From the NCBI GenBank assembly GCA_040767925.1, contig JAXGNN010000001.1:1542877-1606876 (forward strand): 64,000 bases of DNA, in the 5' to 3' direction. The first letter of the stretch is position 1. Each line of letters starts with the position of its first letter. Below are positions 25,409 to 34,200 of the stretch, piece after piece. A program made the position numbers and the translations under genes. This stretch comes from Phil1 sp040767925. GTDB taxonomy: Bacteria > Bacillota > Clostridia > Christensenellales > CAG-138. Under the pieces are notes generated by a model, which had not been told where the DNA came from, ran no database searches, and worked only from the letters and a program-made list of their open reading frames with translations.

Positions 25409-25951
25409 ATGGAAAACGAAGTCTTACGCGGTGAAATCTACCTCGCGGATATGCGAAAGGGCGTTCACTCGGAGCAAAACGGTATCCGTCCTGTTCTGAT
25501 AATTCAGAACGACATTGGCAACGCCCAAAGCCCTACGGTCATCATCGCGTCTATCACAAGCAAGATGGACAAGCCTACGCTGCCGACCCATGTGGCGGTT
25601 GATACGTCCTGCGGGCTGCACATGGATTCCATCGTACTCATGGAGCAGCTTCGCACTATCGACAAGCGCCGTCTTGGGAAGTACATCGGCATACTCGACG
25701 GAAAGCTGATGAAGACAATCGACAAGGCGATAAGCGCAAGCGTCAGCAACGACATGGTGAAGCGAATGTTCACCGAAAAGGACATTCAAGTCCTTTGCCC
25801 CGCCTGTGCCGCCAATCTGCGCGATTCCGGCGAGTATATCGTGCTTCGTGCCGATCCGATCCAAATCGAACGCGAAGCCTGTTCCATCTGCAACAAGCCG
25901 GATGGAAGTCCAAACGGCTATGACTATTTCGTCAAGAAAAAGCAGCAGTAA
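25409..25951 (+). CDS. MazF/PemK-family toxin with C-terminal zinc-ribbon extension
   Basis: A 180-residue protein. Residues 1-115 are a PemK/MazF fold (LRGEIYLADMRKGVHSEQNG, IRPVLIIQNDIGN, DSIVLMEQLRTIDKRRLGKY), a family of mRNA endoribonucleases. Residues 125-180 add CPAC and CSIC knuckles (VLCPACAANL, REACSICNKPDG) that could bind zinc. AGGAGG precedes the ATG. No MazE-like antitoxin gene is adjacent; the sigma-like gene upstream is 500 bp away. Solo MazF-type genes of this shape are common in clostridial mobile elements; they may serve as regulators rather than as addiction toxins. Confidence 0.85.
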   Translation: MENEVLRGEIYLADMRKGVHSEQNGIRPVLIIQNDIGNAQSPTVIIASITSKMDKPTLPTHVAVDTSCGLHMDSIVLMEQLRTIDKRRLGKYIGILDGKLMKTIDKAISASVSNDMVKRMFTEKDIQVLCPACAANLRDSGEYIVLRADPIQIEREACSICNKPDGSPNGYDYFVKKKQQ

Positions 25952-26085
25952 TTACTCTGCGCCACGCCTTGTGCGGCGGCGCAATTACATAATCCGCACC
26001 TTTGCTATCCACGCTGAAAGCCTCTACACTTTAGGCACAGGCAGTCTTGCGTGGATAGCGGGGAAAATCGAAAGGAGGATAGTAA

Positions 26086-26292
26086 ATGGAAGCATTAGCC
26101 ACGCAAGCAACAGCCGCAGAAAAGCGCACCTATACGGTAAGGGAAATCTCAAAGATGCTTGGCATCAGCGAGAACGCCTGCTACGCCTTCGTCAAGGAAA
26201 TGAAAGATGAGTTTCGATCTGTGCGAATTGGAACTTCCATAAGGGTGTCGAAAAAGTCCTTTGATAAGTGGTTGGACGAACAAGAACTATAA
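26086..26292 (+). CDS. xis: Excisionase-type HTH protein
   Basis: A 68-residue protein with a MerR-like winged HTH of the Tn916 Xis/excisionase family (RTYTVREISKMLGISENACY, then IGTSIRVSKKSFDKWLDEQ). It lies 26 bp before the integrase gene, with AAAGGAGGAT upstream. Xis proteins bend DNA at the attachment site and steer the integrase towards excision. Two related small proteins are encoded on the other side of the tRNA gene at 28413 and 28615. Confidence 0.88.
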   Translation: MEALATQATAAEKRTYTVREISKMLGISENACYAFVKEMKDEFRSVRIGTSIRVSKKSFDKWLDEQEL

Positions 26293-26318
26293 ATCAAATA
26301 TCAAAGGAGATATGAATT

Positions 26319-27737
26319 ATGGCTTCGATCATCAAAAGAAAATCCAAGTATTCGGTAATATACTCATACGACGACGAGAACGGCGAAAAGCGGCAGAAAT
26401 GGGAAACGTGGGGTACTCTTGCAGAAGCGAAGAAACGTAAGGCAGAGATAGAGTTTAAGCAATCCACGAACACCTTTGTCCGTCCGAGCATCAAAACGAT
26501 TTCCGACCTCATGTACGACTTCGTGGAACTGTACGGAGTGACCAAATGGGCGCTGTCCACCTTTGATGCGAAAAAGGGACTGATTGATAACTACATCAAT
26601 CCGTACATCGGGAACATCAAGATTTCCGCATTGACCCCGCGTATGGTGGACGAATACTATCAAAAGCTGCTGAAAGTGAAATGCGTATCCCGCAACAGCG
26701 GCATGGAAACTGGTGAGTGTGTTTCTCCGAGGAACGTCAAGGAGATTCATAAAATCCTCAACTGCGCTTACAACCAAGCGGTCAGATGGGAATGTGCAGA
26801 CCACAATCCCATCGCAAAGGCAACGCTCCCGAAGGTCGAGGCGACCACAAGGGAAATATGGACGGCAGACGACCTATTTCATGCGCTTGATGTCTGCGAC
26901 GATGAACGACTGTCCCTTGCCATCAACCTTGCGTTCTCCTGTTCACTCCGTTTAGGCGAACTGATGGCGCTGACATGGGATTGCGTAGTGATTGACGAAA
27001 AGAGCATTGAGCAAAACGACGCCTCCATTTACGTCAACAAGGAGCTTCAGCGCGTTTCCAAGAACTCGCTGCAAAAGCTCAACGACAAGGACGTTATCAA
27101 GGTTTTTCCCGCCGTCCTTACGAGCAACAACACCGCGCTGGTGCTGAAAAAGCCTAAGACGAGAACGAGTATCCGCAAGATATGGCTTCCGGCTACCGTA
27201 GCCCGTATGCTTGCCGAGTGGAAAAAGCAGCAAGAGGAAAACAAGGAGTTTCTCGGAGCGGAATACATGGATTATGACCTTGTGTTATCGCTCCCGAACG
27301 GCAGACCGTTGGAGGGACAGGTCATATCCCGTGCGTTCAAAGACCTTATCCGCAAGAATGACCTCCCTGACGTAGTTTTCCATTCGTTGCGCCACACAAG
27401 CACAACATACAAGCTGAAGCTCAACGGAGGCGATATGAAAGCCGTACAGGGCGACACAGGACACGCACAGTTAAAGATGGTATCTGATGTGTACTCGCAT
27501 ATTCTCGACGAGGACAGACGCTTGAACGCCGATAAGTTTGAAAAGGTGTTCTATCAGCATCAGAAGCCCGTTGAAACAACGGTTGAGCGGGAGAGCGTAC
27601 AGCCTGCGGCAGCCACAAACGATGTTGCAAAGGTGCTGGAACTGCTGAACAAATCGCCGGAGCTAACCTCTCAACTGCTTCAGCTTTTGGGCGGTATGGG
27701 AACACAAGGGACTGTATGCGCTGCAAGCGCCAATTAG
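26319..27737 (+). CDS. int: Tyrosine integrase of the element
   Basis: A 472-residue integrase with an AP2-like arm-binding N-terminus (ASIIKRKSKYSVIYSYDD), a SAM-like core-binding domain in residues 60-165 and a catalytic domain with R in CSLRLGELMAL, K in KPKTRTSIRKIW, H-x-x-R in FHSLRHTSTTY, H in GDTGHAQLKMV and nucleophile Y in DVYSHILDED. The last 60 residues are a tail rich in Ala and Glu. The gene ends 200 bp before a tRNA-Arg gene, with repeated ATTAGCAA motifs in between, so the tRNA is the probable attachment site. Confidence 0.95.
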   Translation: MASIIKRKSKYSVIYSYDDENGEKRQKWETWGTLAEAKKRKAEIEFKQSTNTFVRPSIKTISDLMYDFVELYGVTKWALSTFDAKKGLIDNYINPYIGNIKISALTPRMVDEYYQKLLKVKCVSRNSGMETGECVSPRNVKEIHKILNCAYNQAVRWECADHNPIAKATLPKVEATTREIWTADDLFHALDVCDDERLSLAINLAFSCSLRLGELMALTWDCVVIDEKSIEQNDASIYVNKELQRVSKNSLQKLNDKDVIKVFPAVLTSNNTALVLKKPKTRTSIRKIWLPATVARMLAEWKKQQEENKEFLGAEYMDYDLVLSLPNGRPLEGQVISRAFKDLIRKNDLPDVVFHSLRHTSTTYKLKLNGGDMKAVQGDTGHAQLKMVSDVYSHILDEDRRLNADKFEKVFYQHQKPVETTVERESVQPAAATNDVAKVLELLNKSPELTSQLLQLLGGMGTQGTVCAASAN

Positions 27738-27881
27738 CAAGAAATTAGCCCCGAAAATCGAGTGATTAGCAAAAAGGGGCATAAAATTAGCAAAACCCCG
27801 CCTCTGCAATCTGGCGATTAGCAAGCGGGAGGTTACATAAGGAGTAAAATTGAGGCTCATGGCGAGTGTACTGATTAGCAA
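27733..27881. repeat. Repeated ATTAGCAA motifs, probable integrase arm sites (left side of tRNA)
   Basis: ATTAGCAA or a near match begins at 27733, 27744, 27765, 27786, 27817 and 27874, all in the same orientation. The first pair forms TTAGCAAGAAATTAGC, which recurs on the other side of the tRNA at 28205-28220. GGCTCATGGCGAGTGTAC at 27854-27871 also has a partner at 28032-28049. Confidence 0.7.
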
Positions 27882-27938
27882 ATGGGATAGTCAAACGAGA
27901 AACGCGGGGACGAAAAAAGCCCCATTTCTGGGGCTTTG

Positions 27939-28015
27939 TGGCGTTCCCGGGGCGACTCGAACGCCCGGCCTATCGCTTAGGAGGCGATCGCTCTATCCGA
28001 CTGAGCTACGGGAAC
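27939..28015 (-). tRNA. tRNA-Arg (anticodon CCU)
   Basis: The minus strand folds into a complete cloverleaf: acceptor GTTCCCG with CGGGAAC, D arm AGCTCAGTCGGATAGAGC, anticodon loop CTCCTAA with anticodon CCT at 27981-27979, T arm GGGCG-TTCGAGT-CGCCC, and an encoded CCA at the 3' end. The integrase gene lies on its 3' side, the usual arrangement for elements that insert into the 3' end of a tRNA gene. Confidence 0.94.
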
Positions 28016-28031
28016 ACGGACTTTGGGAAGT

Positions 28032-28222
28032 GGCTCTTGGCGAGTGTACGTCCTCCACCTTAGGAGTTGGGCAATTTAGGCGATTCTCAGAACGCCGAGT
28101 ATTACCCATTTCGCACATCCCGCATAGAACGGGCGTTTTCCGAAAAGCGGATAGTATCGAGAACGTGTAGGCAGGCAGAAAAACGCTGCGAAAAGATGCC
28201 GTTTTTAGCAAGAAATTAGCAG
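28032..28222. repeat. Partner repeats on the 5' side of the tRNA
   Basis: GGCTCTTGGCGAGTGTAC at 28032-28049 matches 27854-27871 in 17 of 18 positions, and TTAGCAAGAAATTAGC at 28205-28220 matches 27734-27749 exactly. Both pairs are direct repeats placed on either side of the tRNA gene. Confidence 0.75.
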
Positions 28223-28310
28223 GAACCAAGAAAAAACAGGCAAAAAAGCAAGAGGACTATTCACGGAAGGACTTTTATCCCTTATCACAGCACTCTAACC
28301 AAATGTCAAA

Positions 28311-28337
28311 AAAGAAGCATCTGCGGGTGCTTCTTTT
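28311..28337 (+). terminator. Intrinsic terminator ahead of the small HTH genes
   Basis: GAAGCA and TGCTTC pair around TCTGCGGG and are followed by TTTTG; the upstream A-run would allow a bidirectional terminator. Confidence 0.6.
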
Positions 28338-28412
28338 GTATTCCACACATTTGTCAGTCCTATGTGGGGCTTGATATGATAAGAGAAATCCAAATGGAAG
28401 GAGTGTTATGGT

Positions 28413-28613
28413 ATGGAAACGGTGATGATAAAAGAGCCTGTCCAAAGAGGAGCGTACACCGTCAAGGAAATCACCACAATCCTCGGCATTAGCGAAAACG
28501 CAACTTATACGTTCATCAAGGAAGGTCATTTTAAGGTGCTGCGTATAGGATCAGCTATCAGAATACCGAAGCAGTTTTTTGACCGTTGGCTGCTGGATAA
28601 CGAGATTATTTGA
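28413..28613 (+). CDS. Excisionase-type HTH protein
   Basis: A 66-residue protein with the same winged HTH as the excisionase at 26086 (AYTVKEITTILGISENATY, IGSAIRIPKQFFDRWLLD). GAAGGAGTG lies upstream. It is the first gene to the right of the tRNA, and it is likely a DNA-bending excision or control factor of the conjugative element. Confidence 0.8.
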   Translation: METVMIKEPVQRGAYTVKEITTILGISENATYTFIKEGHFKVLRIGSAIRIPKQFFDRWLLDNEII

Positions 28614-28614
28614 T

Positions 28615-28827
28615 ATGAATTATTCAAACAAGGAGAGAATTGTAGAATCCCGTGGCGATGATATTCGCGTATATACCGTCGATGAGATAGCAAAGATGCT
28701 AAGAGTGAGCCGAACTTCTGCATATTGTTTTGCAAAATCGGGCGTGTTCAAAACCTTTTATGTCGGAACTATGCTGCGAATATCCAAGGAATCCTTTGAC
28801 GAGTGGCGTAAAGCTAATCAGATATGA
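28615..28827 (+). CDS. Second small excisionase-like HTH protein
   Basis: A 70-residue protein, MNYSNKERIVESRGDDIRVY, with another Xis-type HTH (YTVDEIAKMLRVSRTSAYCF, then VGTMLRISKESFDEW). The ATG at 28615 follows the stop of the previous gene by one base, so translation is probably coupled; no good ribosome binding site of its own is visible. Duplicated excisionase-like genes next to parA are frequent in these elements. Confidence 0.75.
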   Translation: MNYSNKERIVESRGDDIRVYTVDEIAKMLRVSRTSAYCFAKSGVFKTFYVGTMLRISKESFDEWRKANQI

Positions 28828-29026
28828 TAATACATACTGAATAAAGAGGAAGCGGAGATATAACGCTTCCTCTTTTGCATTTCAACTCAAACTGCCTTCT
28901 TCTCGTTGTTGTGGGGTTTCCTATATGCGTATGGAGAGCGTTTACTCCTTTCCGCTCTCCATTTACATACGTCTGCTTGAAACATCAAACCGGCGATATG
29001 AAAAAACGAAGAAGGAGGAAAGCAAA

Positions 29027-29887
29027 ATGACCAAAGTTATAGTATTCGCAAATCAGAAAGGCGGCGTGGCAAAAACCACTTCCGCGATTGCGCTTGCACA
29101 GTCTCTTGCCCTTGATGGCAAAAAGGTCTTGTTCTTTGATCTTGACCCGCAGGAAAACGCTTCGAACACGCTGCGTTTGTCAATGGACAAGCCTAATCTC
29201 TATGACCTTATGACTGCTCAGGACAATGATAAGAACACATTTCAAAGCTGTCTGCAAGAGGTTGAAGGCTGCAAGAACATCACAGCAATTCGCGGGAACA
29301 TTCAGCTATCCGCAGCAGACCTCATGTTTAACCGACAAGGGCGTGAGTTCATCATCAAGGAAAGACTTGATGGGAAGATTGATGACTTTGATGCTGTAAT
29401 CATGGACACGCCACCGGCGTTGGGCGTATTGACGGTTAATGCGCTTACGAGCGCAAATACAGTTGTCGTCCCGATTAGCCCTGACGGGTATTCCTTGCAA
29501 GGCTTTTATCAGCTAAACGACAATATCAAGCTCATTAAGAAGTATTCAAACCCGCAGCTCAAGGTCGGCGGCATACTCGTTACGCGCTATGTTCCCAATA
29601 CCATTATCAGCAAGGAGATTAAAGAGATCGCACATGAGTACGCGGAACTCGCGGACACCAAAGTGTATGAATCAGTAATTCGCCAAACGGTAATGGTGAG
29701 CGAAAGCATCAGCGCACAGCAAGGAATCGTCCTGTTTGCACCTGGCAGTACAGCGGCGCAGGACTATCGCGCTTTTGCAAAAGAAATCAAACACGAAGAA
29801 CTGTCGAAAGGGGGTATGACGCATGGCAACGAAGAAAGCGGACTTTCGGCAAAGCACCGCCGCAATGTTCCTGACCTTGAAAGATGA
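29027..29887 (+). CDS. parA: ParA-family partition ATPase of the ICE (second copy)
   Basis: A 286-residue ParA starting MTKVIVFANQKGGVAKTTSA; GAAGGAGG upstream selects the ATG at 29027 rather than an earlier one at 28925. The deviant Walker A is KGGVAKTT, Walker A' DLDPQENAS and Walker B VIMDTPPALGVLTVN. It works with the ParB gene that overlaps its 3' end by 65 bp. Compared with the first ParA (13599-14420), the sequence is diverged, so this is a second lineage rather than a recent duplicate. Confidence 0.93.
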   Translation: MTKVIVFANQKGGVAKTTSAIALAQSLALDGKKVLFFDLDPQENASNTLRLSMDKPNLYDLMTAQDNDKNTFQSCLQEVEGCKNITAIRGNIQLSAADLMFNRQGREFIIKERLDGKIDDFDAVIMDTPPALGVLTVNALTSANTVVVPISPDGYSLQGFYQLNDNIKLIKKYSNPQLKVGGILVTRYVPNTIISKEIKEIAHEYAELADTKVYESVIRQTVMVSESISAQQGIVLFAPGSTAAQDYRAFAKEIKHEELSKGGMTHGNEESGLSAKHRRNVPDLER

Positions 29888-30788
29888 ACCGCAAGAAGCG
29901 GCAAATACTGAGGTCGTAGGCGATAATCATGTGACTGATGTGCCAATCTCCGAAATAGATGACTTTCCAGAGCATCCGTTCCACGTTACTGTTGACGATG
30001 CAATGAAAGAAATGGTTGAAAGCGTCAAGCAGTTCGGCGTTTTATCACCGGCAATCGTCCGTAAAAAAGATGATGGTAGATATGAGCTTGTAAGCGGTCA
30101 TCGACGCAAGAAGGCTTGTGAACTTGCAGGCATAGATACCCTCCCTGTTATTGTTCGGGAGATGGACAGAGATGAAGCTATCATCTTCATGGTTGACAGC
30201 AATCTGCAAAGGGAAAAACTCTTGCCGAGTGAAAAGGCGTTTTCGTATAAGATGAAAATGGACGCGCTTAAGAGACAAGGCGCGAGAACTGATTTAACTT
30301 GTGCACCAGTGGGGCACAAGTTGGACAACGCAAAATCACGCGACATTGTTGCAGAAGCAAGTGGCGACAGCCGCGAACAAGTGCGTCGTTATATTCGGCT
30401 TACTGAGCTTGTCGATCCTCTTATGTCTATGGTCGATGATGGGAAAATTGCTTTTCGCCCTGCTGTTGAGCTTTCGTATCTGCCGCAAGCGTTACAAACC
30501 GAGCTATTGGACGTGATTGAAACGAACGAGTGTACGCCGTCATTATCCCAGGCACAGCGCATGAAGCAAGCTGCGCAGGACGGAAAGCTCGACAGAAACG
30601 GTATGGAGCTTGTCATGCAGGAGGAAAAGCCGCAGCAAAACAACATCACCATTAAGAGCGACAAGCTATCAAAATACTTCTCGAAGGACGCTACCCCCCG
30701 AGAAAAGGAAGAATTTATCATAAAGGCGCTGGATTACTACTGCAAGGTGCAGGAGCGAAAGAGACAGGAACGCCAATTAGAACGATAA
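29823..30788 (+). CDS. parB: ParB/Spo0J-family partition protein of the ICE (second copy)
   Basis: A 321-residue ParB with the motif set VPISEIDDFPEHPFHV, GVLSPAIVRKK, LVSGHRRKKACELAG and VDSNLQREKLLPSEKAFSYK, a HTH around residues 175-235 (DIVAEASGDSREQVRRYIRL) and a basic C-terminus ending RKRQERQLER. GGGGGT lies before the ATG. The gene order and overlap with parA match those of the first pair on the minus strand. Confidence 0.93.
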   Translation: MATKKADFRQSTAAMFLTLKDEPQEAANTEVVGDNHVTDVPISEIDDFPEHPFHVTVDDAMKEMVESVKQFGVLSPAIVRKKDDGRYELVSGHRRKKACELAGIDTLPVIVREMDRDEAIIFMVDSNLQREKLLPSEKAFSYKMKMDALKRQGARTDLTCAPVGHKLDNAKSRDIVAEASGDSREQVRRYIRLTELVDPLMSMVDDGKIAFRPAVELSYLPQALQTELLDVIETNECTPSLSQAQRMKQAAQDGKLDRNGMELVMQEEKPQQNNITIKSDKLSKYFSKDATPREKEEFIIKALDYYCKVQERKRQERQLER

Positions 30789-30843
30789 TGCCTTTGCCAA
30801 GATGCAAGGCGTTGTTTCTTTGCTCAGACGAGGAGGTGATCTT

Positions 30844-31038
30844 GTGCTGTTTACGAAAGGTAAAGACAGAGAATATGAGCGCATGATGCAGGAAAAGCCG
30901 GGGTTTAGACGCAGACGGCAAAAGGAAAAGAATATCCAGTTTGCTACTTCGGATAACAAGGACTGCCCATACTGCCTGTATTATGATGAAAAGAAGAAAA
31001 AGTGCAGCATGAAAAGCTGCATTGTGTTCGATGAATAG
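30844..31038 (+). CDS. Small cysteine-rich ICE protein
   Basis: A 64-residue protein started by GTG at 30844, chosen because GAGGAGGTGAT ends seven bases upstream. The N-terminal half is very basic (GFRRRRQKEK); the C-terminal half has CPYC-x(10)-C-x4-C spacing that suggests a zinc-binding knuckle. It regularly follows parB in elements of this type as far as I recall; function unknown. Confidence 0.7.
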   Translation: MLFTKGKDREYERMMQEKPGFRRRRQKEKNIQFATSDNKDCPYCLYYDEKKKKCSMKSCIVFDE

Positions 31039-31126
31039 CGTTTCACATCAAGGGCGAAGTCTGCCCTTTCACAATTATTGAGCCATTTCTCTCTACTATC
31101 CGCGAGTAACTTACTACCCGAGAAAC

Positions 31127-31166
31127 TTACTAACCGAGAAAACGACATTCATTTCTCGGTTAGTAA
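31127..31166. other. Perfect 15-bp inverted repeat ahead of the surface-protein gene
   Basis: TTACTAACCGAGAAA at 31127-31141 pairs with TTTCTCGGTTAGTAA at 31152-31166. Two further half-copies (TTACTACCCGAGAAA at 31111-31125, AGTAACTTACTA just before) precede it. It could be an operator for the surface-protein gene or part of an origin. Confidence 0.6.
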
Positions 31167-31181
31167 CACACCCATGTCGAA

Positions 31182-31201
31182 AGCGCCGAGAGGCGTTTTT
31201 T
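31182..31201 (+). terminator. Short intrinsic terminator
   Basis: AGCGCC and GGCGTT pair around GAGA and are followed by TTTTT, just upstream of the surface-protein ribosome binding site; it would end the parA-parB transcript or attenuate readthrough. Confidence 0.6.
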
Positions 31202-31236
31202 CATAAAGACAAAAAAAGAAAAACGGAGGAAAGAAC

Positions 31237-34200
31237 ATGAAAGCAAAACGACTTATGGCGTTGCTTCTGTGCCTGCTGACCGTCATAGGCTTGATGCCCG
31301 GTGTAGCGTCGGCAGCGGCAAGCACCGTCACCATCGAATCCCAGACCAACGCTGCATTTGACTACTTGCAGTATTATTCGGAAGGCGCATGGAAAGACCT
31401 GAACACGCCGAGGCATTGGATCGTAGCGACCGGCGAGGTCGTCTACTGCGTGGAGCACGCGGCGACCAATCCGCACGGGCAGACCTACACTGCTACCTCG
31501 CCCAGCAACGTGTTTTCGAGCAGCACGCTGTCGGGCCTGAACAGTATCCTGATGTATGGCTACCCGAACAACAAGCCCGCAGGCTTTACGGACGATGAAG
31601 CGCGGCAGGCTACCGCGAACGCCATCCGCTTCTGGCTCTCTGAGCAGGGCGAAGCGGAATCGTACAGCTTCACCAACCGTCGCACAAACCCCACATATAT
31701 CCGCGCCAAGAGCGGGTATGAACACGTCCTCGAATATGCCGATGAGCTGCTCGCAAAGGCAAGGGCGCGTCAGGAGCTTCCCCATGCGATCAGCTTCTCG
31801 CCTTCAACCGTGGAGCTTACCGCAAGCGGCAGCGGCTTTTCTGGGCAGACTTCGGTGCAGCTTACCAACATCAACAGCGGCTACACCATCAACATGGCTG
31901 GACTTCCTGCAGGCGCTTCCGTATCGGGCTATACCGGCAGCCGCAGCGAAACGCTGACCATCACCGTACCTGCATCTGCGGCAGGACAGAGCTTCTCCAT
32001 CGCCGCGCAGGGCAGTGATACGCGCAGCGTCGACAACATCACGGCGTATGTGCCTGCAAGCGGTGACTATCAGAAGATCTTTCTCTGCGCCACCACCGCA
32101 CAGGTCGTGGCAACGGCTTCTTTCTCGGTCGGTGTTCCCGCCTACGGCAAAGTTCAGGTCGTCAAGACCGGAACGGGCGGCGCGGCACTTGCGGGCGTGA
32201 AGTTCGGCATCTATTCCGATTCCGGCTGCTCGAGCAAGATTGCCGAGCTTACCACCGGCGCGGACGGTACCGTTACTTCGGGCAACCTGTCCGTCGGTAC
32301 GGTGTATCTCAAGGAGCTTTCGACCGTCAGCCCGTATGTTATCACCGCCGAGGTCAAGAGCGCGTCCATCACCACGAACACCGTCGCAAAGGTCACGTTC
32401 ACCAACACGGCTGCAACGGGTAAGATTCGCGTTCAGAAAACCGGCGATGTGTTGACGAGCAGCGAATCCACCGAAACCGAGTACGGCACGGTGAGCGTCC
32501 CCGCATATGCTGCAAAGGGACTTTTGGGCGTGGTATATGAGGTGAAGAACGCGGCAGGCACGGTTGTGGCAACGCTTACGACCAACAGCTCCGGCGTTGC
32601 GGAAACCGGTGCGCTGGCGTTCGGCAACTATACTGTGCAGGAGATCAGTGCGCCCGCAGGCTATATCGTGGACGATACCGTTCATACCGTGACGCTTGCC
32701 TATAAGGATCAAAACACTCCCGTCGTAACCGTGACCATAAACGCGGATAACGATCTGCAGACCGGCAAGGTCAAGATGCGCAAGATTACCGAGATGTTCA
32801 ATTATGAGGAGATCGACTTCTACAACGCGCTCGCCGAGGGGTATGTGTTCGGGCTCTATACCGCCGAGGTCATCGGTGATGTGCCTGCCGATGTACTTGT
32901 TGAGGTGCTGACCACCGACGATCAGGGTATCGCGGAAACCGAGGCGCAGCTTCCCTACGGCAATTACTACCTGAAAGAGCTTGCTGTTCCCGTTGAAACC
33001 ATCGAAATGCTGACGGACAAGCTTCCGCTCACCATCGACAGCGCACTCAACGTACAGCATTACGACACACCCATCTACAACACCATGTTCAAGGCGCGCA
33101 TCGGCGTCTACAAGCTCGATGAGGCTGACAAGGAGCGCACGCTTCCCGACGCGGTGTTCGAGGTGCGCGATACGGCAGGCAAGCTGTTCGACACCATCAC
33201 CACCAATGACAAGGGCTACGCGGAAACCATCGACCTGCCTGTTAGTGAGTACAAGGTCAAGGAGGTTACCCCGCCCGCGGGCTTCATTCTCTCGGATGAG
33301 GTCAAGACCATTACGCTCACTACCGAGGACAAGGAAGTCGCTGTATTTGAGATGACGAACAAGGCTAACGCCGCGGCGGTACGCAAGCTCGACAGCCGCA
33401 CGCAACAGCCGCTTGCGGGCGCAACCGTCACCGTTACCGATGCAGGCGGCAAGGTATTCTACGAGGGCAAGACCGGTTCGGACGGCTATATCAGAATCAA
33501 GGAACTGCCTGCAGGTAAGTACACTTGGCGTGAATCCGCTGCACCCGAAACCTATTCCATCGACACCGCCACTTATTCTTTTACCGTGGATAACTATGGC
33601 AAGGTCACGGGCGATGTGCAGTTTGCCAACGACCCCATCACGCTTGAAATCACGAAGATGAACACCTATACCAATGCCCCGTTTGCGGGCATCACGTTCA
33701 CCCTGCAGGACAGCGAGGGAAAGATGGTCAAGACCAAGCTGACCGAGGGCGGCTACCGCGTACCTGCCGACGACGGTACGGAAACCTTTATCACAGACGC
33801 CAACGGCAAGGCGGTGTTTAAGTACCTCAAGGCGGGTAAATACAAACTCGTTGAAACCGTGCCGGCAGGATATATCGCCGACGACGCGACCGAGATCGAA
33901 CTGACCGATAAGCACAGCGAATCCGCGCCCTGTAAGATCACGGTCAACAACTGTCCCACAGGAATCAAGGTATTGAAGATCGACGCTTCCACCGAGAAGC
34001 CCATCTCCGGCGCAGGCTTCCGCTTCAAGGTCAAGGACGGACTGGGCTTTGAAACCCTTACGTTCACGGAGCAGGACAACGGCAAGTATATCTACGATGC
34101 CAAAGGCACGGTCATGGATTTGATGGTGGACAATAACGGCGAGGTCTATGTCCACGGTTTGCCGCTTGGCGATGTGTGGATCGAGGAATCCGTCGTGCCT

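Noticed and set aside
27733..28222. Possible CRISPR-like array because of the repeated ATTAGCAA motif
   Set aside because: Units are only 8 bp, irregularly spaced, without uniform spacers and next to an integrase and tRNA; integrase arm sites fit better. No CRISPR array or cas gene was seen anywhere in the window.
31804..34155. A 783-codon open frame on the minus strand
   Set aside because: It is the antisense shadow of the SpaA-type adhesin gene, whose repeats and codon use keep the opposite strand open; no ribosome binding site or known domain.
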